Program-made: the position numbers and the translations under genes
From: Clarireedia homoeocarpa
Taxonomy: Eukaryota; Ascomycota; Leotiomycetes; Helotiales; Rutstroemiaceae
Reading direction: 5' to 3'
Assembly (NCBI GenBank): GCA_001465935.1
Contig: LNKV01000007.1
Location: 186,001 to 250,000 of the forward strand
Length of the DNA stretch: 64,000 bases
The notes under the pieces: generated by a model
What the model was told of the DNA's origin: nothing
The model's input: the letters and a program-made list of their open reading frames with translations, nothing else
Databases searched by the model: none
Part shown: positions 1 to 11,485 of the stretch, in pieces
Position numbering within the stretch: the stretch's first letter is position 1
How the letters are laid out: each line of letters starts with the position of its first letter

Positions 1-54
1 TGCAAAATATTTCAGTACAACAACTTACAGGACGGTGATTGGAGAAGGACTAAC

Positions 55-3000
55 ATGATTTTAAAGTCTCCTTGGCTCGAGCTTCCCTTCTCGTCGTCAG
101 ATAACAAAAACTGGATATCCTCGATATCTTCCTCCTCGCTACTTATCTCTAGACCATCTTCTGTAAGAGGCCTTCCCTTACGTTTCTTGGTGCTCGGGCT
201 ATCACTGTTATTGTCCGTACGGAATGCCCTAGATATTGTAGCAGCACATTTGGGAATTCCAATTGGTTTTCTATTAGTAGCTACTGCTGTATATTTGGGG
301 TCTTGTTTGATGGCGTCTGGGGATGGTGAGGTACTGCAAGAGCTGTTAGTCTGGCTGGACAACGGAACAACTCATACTCATCTTTAGGTAAGGTAAATAG
401 TGAAGAATGACATACTTTTCTTCCATGGTGGTAGTTACGACACCGCCCTCTACTTGAACAAGTAAATACCGACACTGAATCCAGTCGATGTGCTGAACTA
501 CAATGTAAGGAGAAGAGCTGACAAATTGAGCAGGGCAGTTGATGATTTCATTGATACTCATCACCGATGTTGCCTTCAGCTCCGACCCAGGCCAGGCGTT
601 CTGTATTCTATTTAGCCAAGAGGCTTCAAGGAAATGATGGAGGAATATCGAATACTTACACCCAATCGAGTTTGAGCATAACCACTAGATGTGTTTTGAT
701 CTTGCGCGTGATACACACCATGCCCATAGGCTCTGCCGTGCAGGGTATCCTTGAAGTCCAAACCATGTCTTATAATGGAATGCCAGTTATGTATAGGGCT
801 GCCATGAAATGCAAACATAGTGGGGTACTTTGGGTTTAGCTGAGTTTGCTGTGCTTTTAGAGCCGCTAAAAAGCGTTGCTCCTTATCTGGTGCTCCTTGT
901 GCAAATCGAAATTGAACCCAGTTCTCTCTAATTTGAGAGACTTTCTGCTCAGGTCTGGTCTTTGATTTTGCAAATGCGCCTTCACTCTGGCCTGGGCACT
1001 TGTCGACTTGAATGAGGCAAGACCTATTTGAAGCTATGACCCAGCGAAGCAAGCCTAAAGCAGCTGGAGAAATACGATCTTTCCAATTACGAAGACTCGG
1101 CTCTTGCAATTTACTCTGCTCGTCTATGTATTCTCTCATATCCTTAATTGATGGCAAGGTTTCAAGAAGCATGACTATAGTAGTGCGCTTTTCCTCTTCT
1201 GACATGTCATCAAAATTTTGATCGTAGATAACTAATCGAGCTGATTGAAGAATAGAAGGAGGCGGCGTTGTAGCTGGTGTCGTGGTAACATCGGTTGGGG
1301 TCGATGCTGGATCGGTGCTAATGACTACATTAGTTGTGGACATTTGGGTGACTGCTGTATCCGCTAGTTTTATTGTTGGGAATAATGATGTGTCCACAAC
1401 CCTGAAGTGTAAGATTCTGCTCATATTGTCTGTTGCCGATCAGTACGCGATAGCCAATAGTTCGAAGATTGTGGAAAACTTACCACCAGCTTGCCCAAGC
1501 ATAATGGCCACCCAATCTCCCTCCCGGACGGGTTTCTGGGCGACATCAAATACGACTTCGTGTCTTGCAGCATCGAACTTGATTTCGAAGACATTCGTCA
1601 AATCCCCACTGATAGAAAGAGAAGGCGCCAAAGTCCCAGACCCCCATGTGGTAACAGGACTGCTGGTGAGTGGAGCTGTCATCACGCGAGGCACAGAAAG
1701 ACTCATACCAATGGGATACTCTCGAATTCGATTCGCCTGTATCAGTAAGCAATTTGCTCATATGAAAAGTGATGTAACATACATAGGCGCTTGTGTAGCA
1801 AAAGTTCAAGAGAAGATCCACGCAATATGGCTGAGTTTGAATCTCGTGCTCCACACTAGGCCCAAAGCCCAGAGACATGTATTGATACAAGCAGAGCGGC
1901 TTGCTGCAGACATAAGGCTTTAAAGCCTCGAACTCCCCCTTAATTCTATCGTGGCAAACGAGGCAAAACTCTGTGCAACGGACCAGGTACATTAAAGAGA
2001 ATTGTGCAACAATCAGTGGAAATGACAGATTACCACCAACCTCGTCAGTAAGATGGTCAGAAGCTAACATATGGGAAATGTTTTTGATTTCTGACTGAGA
2101 TGTCGCATTCATCGAAGTGTCCGACAGGATTTCAGCACTGGATTCTAGAGGCCGTCCCTGTCTTTGATCGAAATATGTCTTTGCCCCCTCCCATCCAAGA
2201 CCAGTAGCGTTGCGGATTTTCAATAATGAGATCATCTTCGTATTAATAAATTCATTCAACGAACTGCTGATGAATATGTTGAAGAACCCAGCAGCAGCTC
2301 GACTCCCTTGGCTTATGGAATCTTGAGAGTCTCGATTGAACTGTTTAGCTCCAGCTTTATTAGTATCCGAGAAGGCTGAGAGAGCTTCTGTATTCGATGG
2401 CTTATACCTGTTGCTGACCCCGATTCTAAATTCAATTCCGCTATGTTTAGCAGGCTCGGCGATGATGTTTTCGAAGGTCTTGTAACCTTCAGAGTAGCGT
2501 ACGAGCAGTACCACATATTGCTGAGGTTCTATGTCCCAAGCCTGCATGGCTTCCTCGGAAAGTCCAAGCTTCGCAGCTAAAATCGAGATGCTGAGGATAC
2601 CGCTCTGAGATTCAGCCGTCATGCCACTTAAAACACCAATCTTGAACCCTGCCAATCTAACAGCACGAAGATCGTTCCTAATCCGGCGATCTAGTTGTGC
2701 GATGGCCGCAGGGCTTAGTTTGATTCTTGAGGACGACAGAGCCTTTTCGTGAATGAAATTCATGCGCTCGTCTAGGAAATCTTCATCTTGGTCGGAGAAA
2801 TCCAGCTCGTCTTCACTTTCCTCATCTTCTGCATTCTCCATCTCCTCATCCTCATCTTCAATGGGTAAAGGATTATCCCTAGAACCGGTCGCAAGAGCTT
2901 TCTGTAGTTTTTGCGAAATATGACCAATCAAATCTGGAAGACGCATACCAGAAGAGGAAGAAGCCAGCTGATTCAGTGTGCTTGTCACAGCCTCCGGTGC

Positions 3001-3350
3001 GCCATCGGATCTGGCGAAGATCATGTAGGTATTCCCCGTTGGGTACTCAGAAACGTCTGTAGAAAATTAGAACAAGCAAAGCTACGGCTAGGAACCTCTG
3101 TTGTTGTACACAAATAAGAGACGTCAACACAACCAGCTCAGGAATTACTAAAAATGAGTGTACATGTAGGACGAACCAAACAAGGAAACATACCCATTGC
3201 AAGCAAACCAATCTCCACTGGCTCTGTAGCCTCAGGAATATAACAAAAGTTGACATCACCGTCATCATCTCCTCGAGTAATCGAGACGACGTTTGGTATA
3301 TCCTTTTGAGAAGCGGCAGCGACATCTGCGAGGAAGGCTTTGCGAGCCAT
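55..3350 (-). CDS. PARP-family poly(ADP-ribose) polymerase-like protein, 3' end off the window
   Basis: Six exons can be joined in frame on the minus strand: 3350-3194, 3056-1783, 1736-1484, 1429-660, 600-454 and 350-55, all with GT-AG introns. They give about 965 residues; the last donor (GTTAGT just below 55) sends the reading frame off the left edge. The catalytic PARP fold is visible around 830-600: a FHGSPIHNWHSIIRHGL stretch (the H-x-S NAD-binding motif), YGHGVYHA, then NEIINCPAQFV and DWIQCRYLLVQ, which ends the fold. The N-terminal half carries an acidic stretch (about 2870-2780). After the fold comes a Lys-rich putative nuclear signal (KKRKGRPL) and another acidic patch. Known fungal members of this type continue into a ubiquitin-conjugating (E2-like) domain; that part would lie outside the window, so it is inference. 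Expected role: nuclear mono/poly-ADP-ribosylation in stress or repair. The upstream gene COG7 is divergent. Confidence 0.85.
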
Positions 3351-4393
3351 TGTGCAGCGCAGCTGGTGAACAGCTCAGACTGATTTGTTATTTCAGGAAA
3401 TCAAACACCAAGTTCCCACGGCAAAAATCCTGATTGAAACCAAGTTCGAAGCCTTGAAGTATTGGGAATTACATTTGCAGTCATATGTTGAAGTAATTCC
3501 CAGATCGATGCCTACGACAAGGCTGTCGACCTCGATATTTGGTACGCTTCTGTCGATGTAAGTAAGTGTAAGAATCACATGGAATATTGGCCGTGTTTCT
3601 TACGCGTTAAGTCGATATCGAAGAAATGAATCTGCTCGTCGTGGTGAAATATCTTCAATGTTTCTCATAAAAAGCAAAAATCAATGATTGGAATAAAGCT
3701 GTAAGAACTGTGAAGAAGAAATGGGCCATCCGCAGTTGTCAGCCTCGAAGGCAAACGTGGTACTGTTCTATTTTCTTCTTGAGCTTCAGCCCTTACCAAA
3801 GTAATGAATGGGAAGGTTATGGTGGTGGTGGTGGCATGGTTACCTAGCGAGGGCGATCTCCTATTGGTAGGAGCTTACGATGGATGGAGTTTCAATAACT
3901 CGATCTGCTCTGCCTACTGTGCCTACTTTGCCTGGTAAAACAGATCCGTGTATGGCAGGAAGGACAAAAGTACGAGAGTGAGGCCGTCGCGATCACTTCC
4001 AATCCAGGTGTCGAACTGGGTCAAAACTAGGTCAGGTCCTACACGACAACTGAGACCGTCGAGATGCAATATCTATGTTCACAGCCCAATCGCGATTGAC
4101 TTGTAGAATCAATTGATATGCGCATAAAACGAGGGGCTGTGGATGAAGAAGCCTCATTTCGTGAATTCCAAGGTTGCCGTTGCCTTCATGCCTTCGTGCC
4201 TTCGTGCCTTCTTAGCTACAGTAGAGTTTACTAAGGCGGCGGTAGATCGTTCACTAAACCCACTCTCTGAAGCTTTTCCGAGCTTCTGGAACGTCTGGGG
4301 CTTCAAGGTTCTAGTTCTAGGCTGATTATCGGACTGGTACTGGTTCCACGGATCAACAACGACAATCACTACCATCTGTCTTCCTTTTCAATC
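3351..4393. promoter_or_regulatory. Divergent intergenic region between PARP-like and COG7-like genes
   Basis: About 1 kb lies between the two divergent start codons. No gene was recognised; open frames here are short and lack homology. It contains a small GTG-type repeat (about 3821-3836) and a ccttcgtgccttcgtgcctt repeat near 4190-4210. It presumably holds both promoters; no specific factor site is claimed. Confidence 0.45.
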
Positions 4394-5509
4394 ATGGCTT
4401 GGGATTCAAAATCAATTCCCCATCGCCAAAACAGCAGCAGCTCCAGGGCGAAGCAAACTCAAGCCCGTAATGTCTCGCAAAGCCCCAGTTTCCAATCCAA
4501 GTCTACACACACTGCGGACCCCGCCCTTCAACCTTTTCTCAACCCTTCCTTCGACCCTGCAGATTATCTAAATGCTACCCTCCCAGCTCTTCAGAGTTCA
4601 AATGCCTCACAGAATACAAAGAGCACCGTGCCGCTGGCCGAGCTCTCAACTCAAACTCAAACGCTCCTATCACATCTGAGTGCCCATACCACGAGGCTTA
4701 CAACTACCCTCACGCAGTTGACCGACGAGATTTTACGAAGCGGAAGTCGCTTGGCATATGAGGTAGAAGTTCTAAGAGGAGAAACACTAGGACTGTCGGA
4801 GGCATTGACCGAAGGGCTACATGATGATGTGGTAAAATTTGTTCCTGCGGGACTTGAGAGCGAGCTCGCAAGAAAACCTCCCACCTCAAGAGCACGATCC
4901 TCCACTATGACGATACCGAAGACGCCCATTGCGGAAGCCGCCAACACCAGTACCAGCAAGGTGGCGGACCCTCCTTATATAACAGAGTTGCGGACTCTCA
5001 CCCTCGTCCGCTCGCGCTTGGATACTGTGATAAAAACATTTGGGGATGCAATGTCATGGACCTTTCCACCGTCAGAGGTGTCTGTTACGTCATCATTCCT
5101 CTCGGTTTCCGCTCCCGAACCAGGCTCGGATGCGCATAGCACGGAGGAGAAAGGCCAGCAAGTTTCCAAGCAACTACGAGAGGAGATAGCAAGCTTGCTC
5201 GCTGCGGATGATCCAATCAATGGTATCGAAGCCGCAGCCAAAAGAGTAGAAGAACTAAAGGAACTCGCACTCGTGTGGAAAGGCACAGCAGAAGAACGGG
5301 CAAGGAACAAGTTCGTAGAAAGTCTAGCTAAAATGGTGGAAGATAGACATCGAGAGCTACTGAAAGATGTGGGTCAGGATAGTCAAGTAGGCCAAGTTGC
5401 AGGAGCGGTACATGGCGAGCCTAGTTCTCTCTTTGGCATGGATGATGGCAGAACGCAGGGCGCTTTTGGCTTCATCAATCAGCTCCAGAGGCTACGAGGT
5501 ACTTCGTAA
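4394..5509 (+). CDS. COG7: Conserved oligomeric Golgi complex subunit 7 (fungal COG7-like)
   Basis: Single-exon gene of 371 residues. The N-terminus has the pattern shared by fungal COG7-type subunits: LQPFLNPSFDPADYLNATLP, then a long helical region with LTDEILRSGSRLAYEVEVLR, and later TLVRSRLDTVIKTFGDAM and ELKELALVWKGTAEERARNK. COG subunits form a cytosolic tethering complex that retains and recycles Golgi glycosyltransferases by capturing retrograde vesicles. The fungal form is much shorter than animal COG7, and the assignment rests on remembered family pattern rather than a motif with known chemistry. The start is the first Met of a continuous frame, preceded by pyrimidine-rich sequence. 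It is convergent with RAD1 across 278 bases. Confidence 0.7.
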   Translation: MAWDSKSIPHRQNSSSSRAKQTQARNVSQSPSFQSKSTHTADPALQPFLNPSFDPADYLNATLPALQSSNASQNTKSTVPLAELSTQTQTLLSHLSAHTTRLTTTLTQLTDEILRSGSRLAYEVEVLRGETLGLSEALTEGLHDDVVKFVPAGLESELARKPPTSRARSSTMTIPKTPIAEAANTSTSKVADPPYITELRTLTLVRSRLDTVIKTFGDAMSWTFPPSEVSVTSSFLSVSAPEPGSDAHSTEEKGQQVSKQLREEIASLLAADDPINGIEAAAKRVEELKELALVWKGTAEERARNKFVESLAKMVEDRHRELLKDVGQDSQVGQVAGAVHGEPSSLFGMDDGRTQGAFGFINQLQRLRGTS

Positions 5510-5787
5510 AAATTATTCGAACTGATCGAATTTCATTGCCCTACTACGCTATGTATTATAAAATTATGGTGTTAATGATCTGACTCGGGTCTTATCAGTC
5601 AGCAGCATGTGTACACATGCTCGAGGTTGGCGCATAGCTCATCACAACGACAAAGTCGAACGTAATTTCTTCCACTGAATTTCCGTCTCGGGAATACTGC
5701 CTTAGAACGACAAGGAGGACCAGGATAACAGGTGGATAGGGTTCAAATAAAGACGGATTCGTTAACTCCCTGCATAGCCAGTGCTCA

Positions 5788-6869
5788 TTACCCATCCTCA
5801 TCCTCCATATCCCCATACTCCTCATCTGCATCATCACCACTCTGATCATCATCATTATCATCCTCTCCTCGAATAAACGGCACGAATCGAAAATCAACAA
5901 AACTGACACCACCACCTTCTACCTCCACCATAAACTGCAAACTTAATACACCCTGCTCATCACCCCGAACACTGACTTTACTGGCCAATCTCATAGCTTC
6001 CCCAGCAGCTTTAACCATATCAAAACGATAACTTTGAGACCAGCGATCTCGAACTATAAAGGTCTCGAGCAATTCCCTTCCTTTTGCGAAATCCACACTC
6101 ACACTACCGAGATGACCTGTGGCAGATAAGCTGAAGTAGGGTTTTCCAGGTACTGCAACGATGTCAAGACGGCTAGGGGTAGCGGAGTTTAATTCTTGGA
6201 TGGCGTCGAAGAGCCAACGAGCTTGCATGATGATTTTAACCTGCAGAGCATCCCTTTGAAATGGTATCTCCTCGGAACCTTCGGGAACATAAGTATTGAG
6301 ATTACAGACTGTGGTAACGCCCGCTTCTTCAAGTATGATACTGAATGGTGATCCTACACCAGCATAGGAAAATCGACAAATGCCAGCCATGCCTAGGGCT
6401 TGGTTGCTGAATGCATTCGGTCGATTAGGACGGATATTACTATTGTAGCCATCATTTTCGGGCTTAGAGAATCGAGATATAGAAGCATCTGCTGCGCCGA
6501 ATATTTGTAATGTTTCAAGAAGAGCTACGAGAGATATTTGGAAGCTTGGGATATCGTTCGACGCATCTTCTTGGTCTGCATCGGCTTCTGGAGTTGAAAC
6601 CGCACAATTGAACGTGGTGAATAAAGCCTTGTCTAAAAACACAATTCCTAAGACAATCACTATGGGATTCAGGCGGCCACCATTGTAGAGTACTGACCTT
6701 GCATCACCCTTGATTCCTCCACTGCGAACCGTATGCCTTGGGCACCAATTTGTACTTGAACTTTGGGAGCGAAGCGTATGGTATTGAGTAATTGGAAGAG
6801 TTGACGGGCAGAGCTAGATACAGCCTTAAAGATCGGCACAGCTGCTTCATCCTCTCCCATTGTCGACAT
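5788..6869 (-). CDS. RAD1: DNA damage checkpoint clamp subunit Rad1 (9-1-1 complex)
   Basis: Two exons, 6869-6698 and 6632-5788, join in frame through a GTCAGT...TTTAG intron to give 338 residues. The family pattern is clear: LLNTIRFAPKVQVQIGAQGIRF near the N-terminus, an exon junction reading SRVMQDKALFTTF, then FQISLVALLETLQIFG and a PCNA-like second half ending FVDFRFVPFIRGEDD. Rad1 forms the ring-shaped Rad9-Rad1-Hus1 clamp loaded at damaged DNA to activate the Mec1/ATR checkpoint. The C-terminal tail of about 25 residues is almost entirely acidic (Asp/Glu), which looks like a lineage-specific extension. It sits 173 bases downstream of OST5 on the same strand, as a separate gene. Confidence 0.9.
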
Positions 6870-7042
6870 TTTGAAAGGGCGCGGTCTTCAAGCTGGAATG
6901 GTGTATATTTGGGTAAATGTCTTGATTCTTGTCTCGATGAAATCACTTGAATAAAATGTATAAACTCCTTTGCTTTTATATCATCCAGCTATTGTACAAA
7001 AACTGCGAGAGTAACAGGTCGATTAAGTGACCGAGGGGTATC

Positions 7043-7383
7043 TTAAACATAAACTCCGACCGCACAGATCATGTAAACTGAACCAAGTCTAGGAAGCGTC
7101 AGTAGATGTATGCAGGTAGTAGATCTAACAGAACATACGCAAAGGCAGCCGAAGCAGGAATTCCGAGAAGGGGAATTGCAAGAAGTGATCGTTCTATATG
7201 CTGTTAGTCTAGTATCTCAAAATTATCTCAATTGATATTCATACTAAGTCCAAAAAGTCCAGAGAGGAGGACACCAATAATCAACAGCGAAAATCCCACG
7301 AAGAACTGACTATCTTTTGCTACGAGCGGGACAAAGGGATTGCCAACGGCACTCTCCCAAACTGTGTGCAATGATGACTCCAT
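7043..7383 (-). CDS. OST5: Oligosaccharyltransferase subunit Ost5, three small exons
   Basis: Read directly from the sequence: exons 7383-7245, 7193-7139 and 7088-7043 (minus strand), introns GTATGA...TATAG and GTATGT...CCTAG. The spliced protein is 79 residues with two hydrophobic segments (about 28-45 and 49-76). It begins MESSLHTVWESAVGNPF and ends with VGVYV, the C-terminal signature of Ost5/TMEM258 proteins. Ost5 is a small ER membrane subunit of the oligosaccharyltransferase that transfers glycan to Asn in nascent proteins. Each exon is below the usual ORF-size cut-off, so automatic calls could miss it. It is divergent from GCN5. Confidence 0.9.
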
Positions 7384-8065
7384 AAGCATCAATTTGAGTA
7401 CAGATTTTGATCTTGAGGGAAATTGGAGCAGGAGGAACTTTTCGAGTTTGAAAGTGGTGGATGGTCAAGCTTCAACAACCATTCACAAGCTCAAGCTGAC
7501 GACGAGCAATCTGGCTTCCACCACAATAACGGTTAGCTTCGGAATATTGATTCACCGAAATTTAAGCTCAGAGCTAAGATAGCGCTAAGATGATGACATA
7601 ATATTTCACATCTAAATCGGCTCTCGATAGACGTTCTCCAGATTTCCATCGCAAACCACAACCTTCCTGTCGCAAACAAAGTTGATGCACATTTACGAAG
7701 AAGCAGATTCTTGAACAGGTCAATCTGGCATTTTAGCTCTAGGCAAATCATACGTTAGAGAGCATTGCATCTATCAGATCTCTTAGCACGCCACAGCGAA
7801 CAACTGTTCTTTCATAGTTGTTTATTATTGGTCGTGCTGACACAACTATTCGACCCTTCCCCAGACGCTAAGGAGTGACCGCAATAATCACAACTACAAA
7901 GAATCTCCATATCCAGAAACAGCGCATATCTTCCATCCGAAACGGGACGTACCACGCGATAGCTGTACGAGTCTATCTGCCCACATCATATAAGATCCGG
8001 ATAGGTTTTGGAGGATAGGGGAGTTTCTCGCATATTGATCAACTACTCAAAGTCAGATTCCCACC
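7384..8065. promoter_or_regulatory. Shared intergenic region between OST5 and GCN5
   Basis: About 680 bases separate the divergent start codons of OST5 and GCN5. Frames here are short and without recognisable homology, so this is read as the two promoters and 5' UTRs. GCN5 starts in a favourable context (caccATGG). Confidence 0.5.
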
Positions 8066-9313
8066 ATGGGTCCTATAATAGTGAAAAGAAAGGCTACCGA
8101 GGAGCCCAGTACTCCACTTGAAGCAAAGAGGATAAAGACTAGCAATTCACCAGAAGTGGAAGAGAAGAAGCTCATAAATCAGCCGAATGTGATACCCTTT
8201 CCAGAAAAGGTACGTTACGCGTAAAGATCTAGTACCCCTCCATGTTTTATACTGACATTAGACAAGCCAGCAGTGATAGAAGAACGAAATGGCGAGATCG
8301 AATTCCGAGTCGTAAACAACGACGATACACGCGAAAGCTTTATAATTCTCACAGGTTTGAAATGTATATTTCAGAAACAACTCCCCAAGATGCCGAAAGA
8401 TTACATAGCGCGACTCGTATACGACCGAACGCATTTATCGATAGCGATTGTGAAGAAACCGTTAGAAGTAGTAGGAGGAATAACATACCGACCATTCGAT
8501 CAACATAAATTCGCCGAAATCGTCTTTTGCGCCATCTCCTCCGATCAACAGGTTAAGGGCTATGGCGCCCATCTAATGTCTCATTTGAAGGACTACGTCA
8601 AAGCTACCTCCCCCGTAATGCACTTCCTCACATACGCCGACAACTACGCCATTGGATACTTCAAAAAACAAGGTTTCACAAAAGAAATCACCCTCGACAA
8701 ATCCCTCTGGATGGGCTACATCAAGGACTATGAAGGTGGAACCATCATGCAATGTTCAATGATCCCACGGGTCCGCTACCTCGAAGCAGGACGCATGCTC
8801 CTCAAGCAAAAAGAAACGGTCCTCGCCAAAATCCGCGCCTTCTCCAAATCCGACGTCATCCACCAGCCCCCCAAACAATGGAAAAACGGCGTCACCAAAA
8901 TCGACCCCATGTCTATCCCCGCGATCCGCGCCTCAGGCTGGTCCCCCGACATGGACGAGCTCGCGCGCCAACCGCGCCACGGCCCCAACCATTCACAACT
9001 GCAACGTCTGCTTTCGTCCCTTCAAACGCACGCTTCCTCCTGGCCTTTCCTGAACCCGGTTAATAAAGACGAAGTCGCCGATTACTACGAGGTGATTACT
9101 AATCCGATGGATTTCGCGACGATGGAGGAGAAGCTCGAGCAGGATGCGTATGTGACGCCGGATGACTTTGTTAAGGATGCCAAGCTGGTGTTTAATAATT
9201 GCCGCAAGTATAATAATGAAACGACACCGTATGCGAAGAGTGCGAATAAGCTGGAGAAGTATATGTATTCGTTGATTAAGGAGATTCCGGAGTGGTCGCA
9301 TTTGTTGGAGTAG
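8066..9313 (+). CDS. GCN5: Histone acetyltransferase Gcn5 (SAGA/ADA)
   Basis: Two exons: 8066-8209 and 8267-9313, with intron GTACGT...ACAAG, giving 396 residues across a junction reading IPFPEKPAVIEERNGEIEFR. The GNAT domain (about residues 55-215) shows the catalytic Glu region KFAEIVFCAI and the acetyl-CoA loop QQVKGYGAHLMSHLKD, followed by TYADNYAIGYFKKQGF. The C-terminal bromodomain (about 290-385) shows WPFLNPVNKDEVADYYEVI, NPMDFATMEEKL and NNCRKYNNETTPY, including the acetyl-lysine-binding Asn. Gcn5 acetylates H3 tails in SAGA and ADA complexes in the nucleus. The length matches other fungal Gcn5 proteins. An acceptor six bases earlier (TTAG) would break the frame, which decides the junction. 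Confidence 0.97.
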
Positions 9314-10319
9314 ACGGGCTGTAGTGAGTAGTGGGGTGTCTGCATGTGTCTCTGTGTGTGTGTGTGTGTGAGAGAGGATGAAAAGTGAGAGGGGGGAAGT
9401 TGCGTTTCGCCCGCGCCATCTTTTCCGGTGAAGTGGAAAAGGGGCAGCGGGGAGGAGTCAGATTCCTTTTTTTTACCATGTGCGTCTGCCTTTACAATAC
9501 ATATACGGAGCGGAACAGAGTTCACAAACGGCGTTCAATGTAATGGAGTTACGGGTATCACGAGCATCAAGTCAGTCGGTCGGTCAGATAGATACAGGGG
9601 CGGTCCGCATTTGAATTCTTTGGCGCGGTGATGATCTCACGGAGCATGGAGTTGGGAAGCTATGAGCATGGTCCTTCTGGTTAGGAAGCGCGAGCGGGGA
9701 TGGTGTTATGTTATGTTATGTTATGTTATGCTATGCTATGTTATACTATGCTATACCATGCTATGCTATGCTATGCTATATTATACTACAAGTAAAGGGA
9801 CGGGGGACGGGCGGGCAAAGTAGGAGTTGGAAATGAGACAGACTTGTTTGTTTGTACGGGTGTATACCCCTACACTACCCTACACTACACTAATCATCTA
9901 ACTCAACCCAACTTAACTCCACCTACCGTATCTATCCAACTCATCTCAACTCAACTCAACATAATCATCGTATCCTCAATCTTGCCTTCCCTTCTCTCCT
10001 CTCCTCTCCTCTCCTCTTGCTTCGTACCGCACAACTAACTCACATACCATGTAACCAACCCCAACCCCAACCCTAAGTAATAATCATGTAATATACATAC
10101 ATACATACCAAAGCAGTCCTTTCCATTCCTTTCCTTTCGTGTAGTAAAGTAAAGTAAAGTGAAGTTATCTACGAGTGCTTACCGGCCTGTACTTCATAGG
10201 CAAGGCAAGGCAAGGCAAGGCAAGGCAAGGTAAGGTAAGGTAAGGGAGTTCTCTTCTATGTGTGTATGTATCTATCTACAGTCCAATCAATACTAATACT
10301 AATCTGTACGAGAGATATG

Positions 10320-10409
10320 GATAGGTAGGTAGGTTAGTAGGTTGTTAGGTTGGTAGGTTGGTAGGTTGGTAGGTTGGTAGGTTGGTAGGTTGGTAGGTAG
10401 ATAGGATAG
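10320..10409. repeat. ggttggta octamer tandem array
   Basis: Roughly seven near-perfect copies of an 8-bp G/T-rich unit, with degenerate ggta units at both ends. The strand is strongly G-rich and T-rich. Confidence 0.9.
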
Positions 10410-10705
10410 TAATAAGTAAAGTGATTTATGTGATTTATGTGGAAGTACAAGTCGAAAGTATAAAAATTAATGATAAAGAACATATTACGATACACTTGTA
10501 CACTCAGTTCAGTTACTTCACTTCACTTCACTTCACTTCACTTCACTTCACCAGCAATATCGAGCTAAACCAATATATTATAATATTTTGCATTTTTATT
10601 TTGTATTCTCATCATTCTTTCTTCGTATCTCTTTTCACTTCCCTACCTCTCCATTCCATTCCACTCCACCCTTCACCTACACCCGCACCAACGCCCACAT
10701 CCATG

Positions 10706-10753
10706 CCCATCCATCCATCCATCCATCCATCCATCCATCCATCCATCCATCCA
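10706..10753. repeat. ccat tetranucleotide microsatellite
   Basis: About twelve uninterrupted ccat units, the longest perfect tetranucleotide run in this tract and likely polymorphic in length between isolates. Confidence 0.95.
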
Positions 10754-11485
10754 TATCAGATTCCAGTACCTGTATATGTATGTATCGTATCTGCCATTCC
10801 ATATCCATACCCATCCAAGATAGCCGGCCAAACCAGCCAGCCAGCCAGCTAGGGAAGGCGGTCAAACAAATAAAATCAAATTAAATCCATACCGTCCCAT
10901 TCGTCCACCCATGCCAGCAAAAGTCCAATTCCAATTCCAAAAAATTTGAAATCTCCTTGCCTATCCATATATACTCCCTCCTATCAATCTAAGAGAAGAA
11001 AAAAAAAAGGAACGCTCCCAGCCGTCCATGCAATAATGCTATTGCCGACGAGAAAAGTATGCATCACTAAAGGAAGTAGACGGTTCAAGAGAAGAGGGAA
11101 GAGAAAAAAATGAAAAAAGGGAAAGAAAAGAAGAAGAAAAAATACACAAAATTGTAACAACACTAGAGCACCGACCCACCCACCGCTTTGCCTTCCCTGC
11201 CATCCTTGGTTTGCAAAAAAAAAAAAAAAAACAAAAGAACAGCGAACGCCATGCTTGCTTGGGAACATGTGACTAGAGACACGAGGAAAACCCAATGCGA
11301 GACAAGAGATAGGAAAATGAAACGCCGGTATAACCTAGATTGATAATGATTGAGTAAACGTAAGAAAAGAAAATGCTATGTGGGTTGAGGCGAGTAGATG
11401 AGTATGATGTATGGATCCAGCTCTTGGTCCAATACGTGATAATGTTGCATGTTAGCGGGGAGATGAGCTATATTCCATTTCTGTA

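Larger units (their letters stand above)
9314..11485. repeat. Gene-free tract rich in micro- and minisatellites
   Basis: About 2.2 kb without a supportable gene. Tandem arrays are visible: a ttatg/ctatg pentamer (9703-9786), ctcct (9994-10017), aaggc/aaggt (10199-10245), a ggttggta octamer (10320-10409), ttcac (10511-10550) and ccat tetramers (10706-10753). A/G-rich and poly-A runs follow at 10990-11235. Open frames crossing these arrays are translated repeats. The segment includes the GCN5 and downstream-gene 3' ends (convergent), so UTR sequence is also present. Confidence 0.8.

Noticed and set aside
10421..10884. Overlapping plus-strand frames of 143 and 98 codons
   Set aside because: They are translations of ttcac and ccat microsatellites, giving Ser/His/Pro runs (SLHFTSLHF, HPSIHPSIHP).
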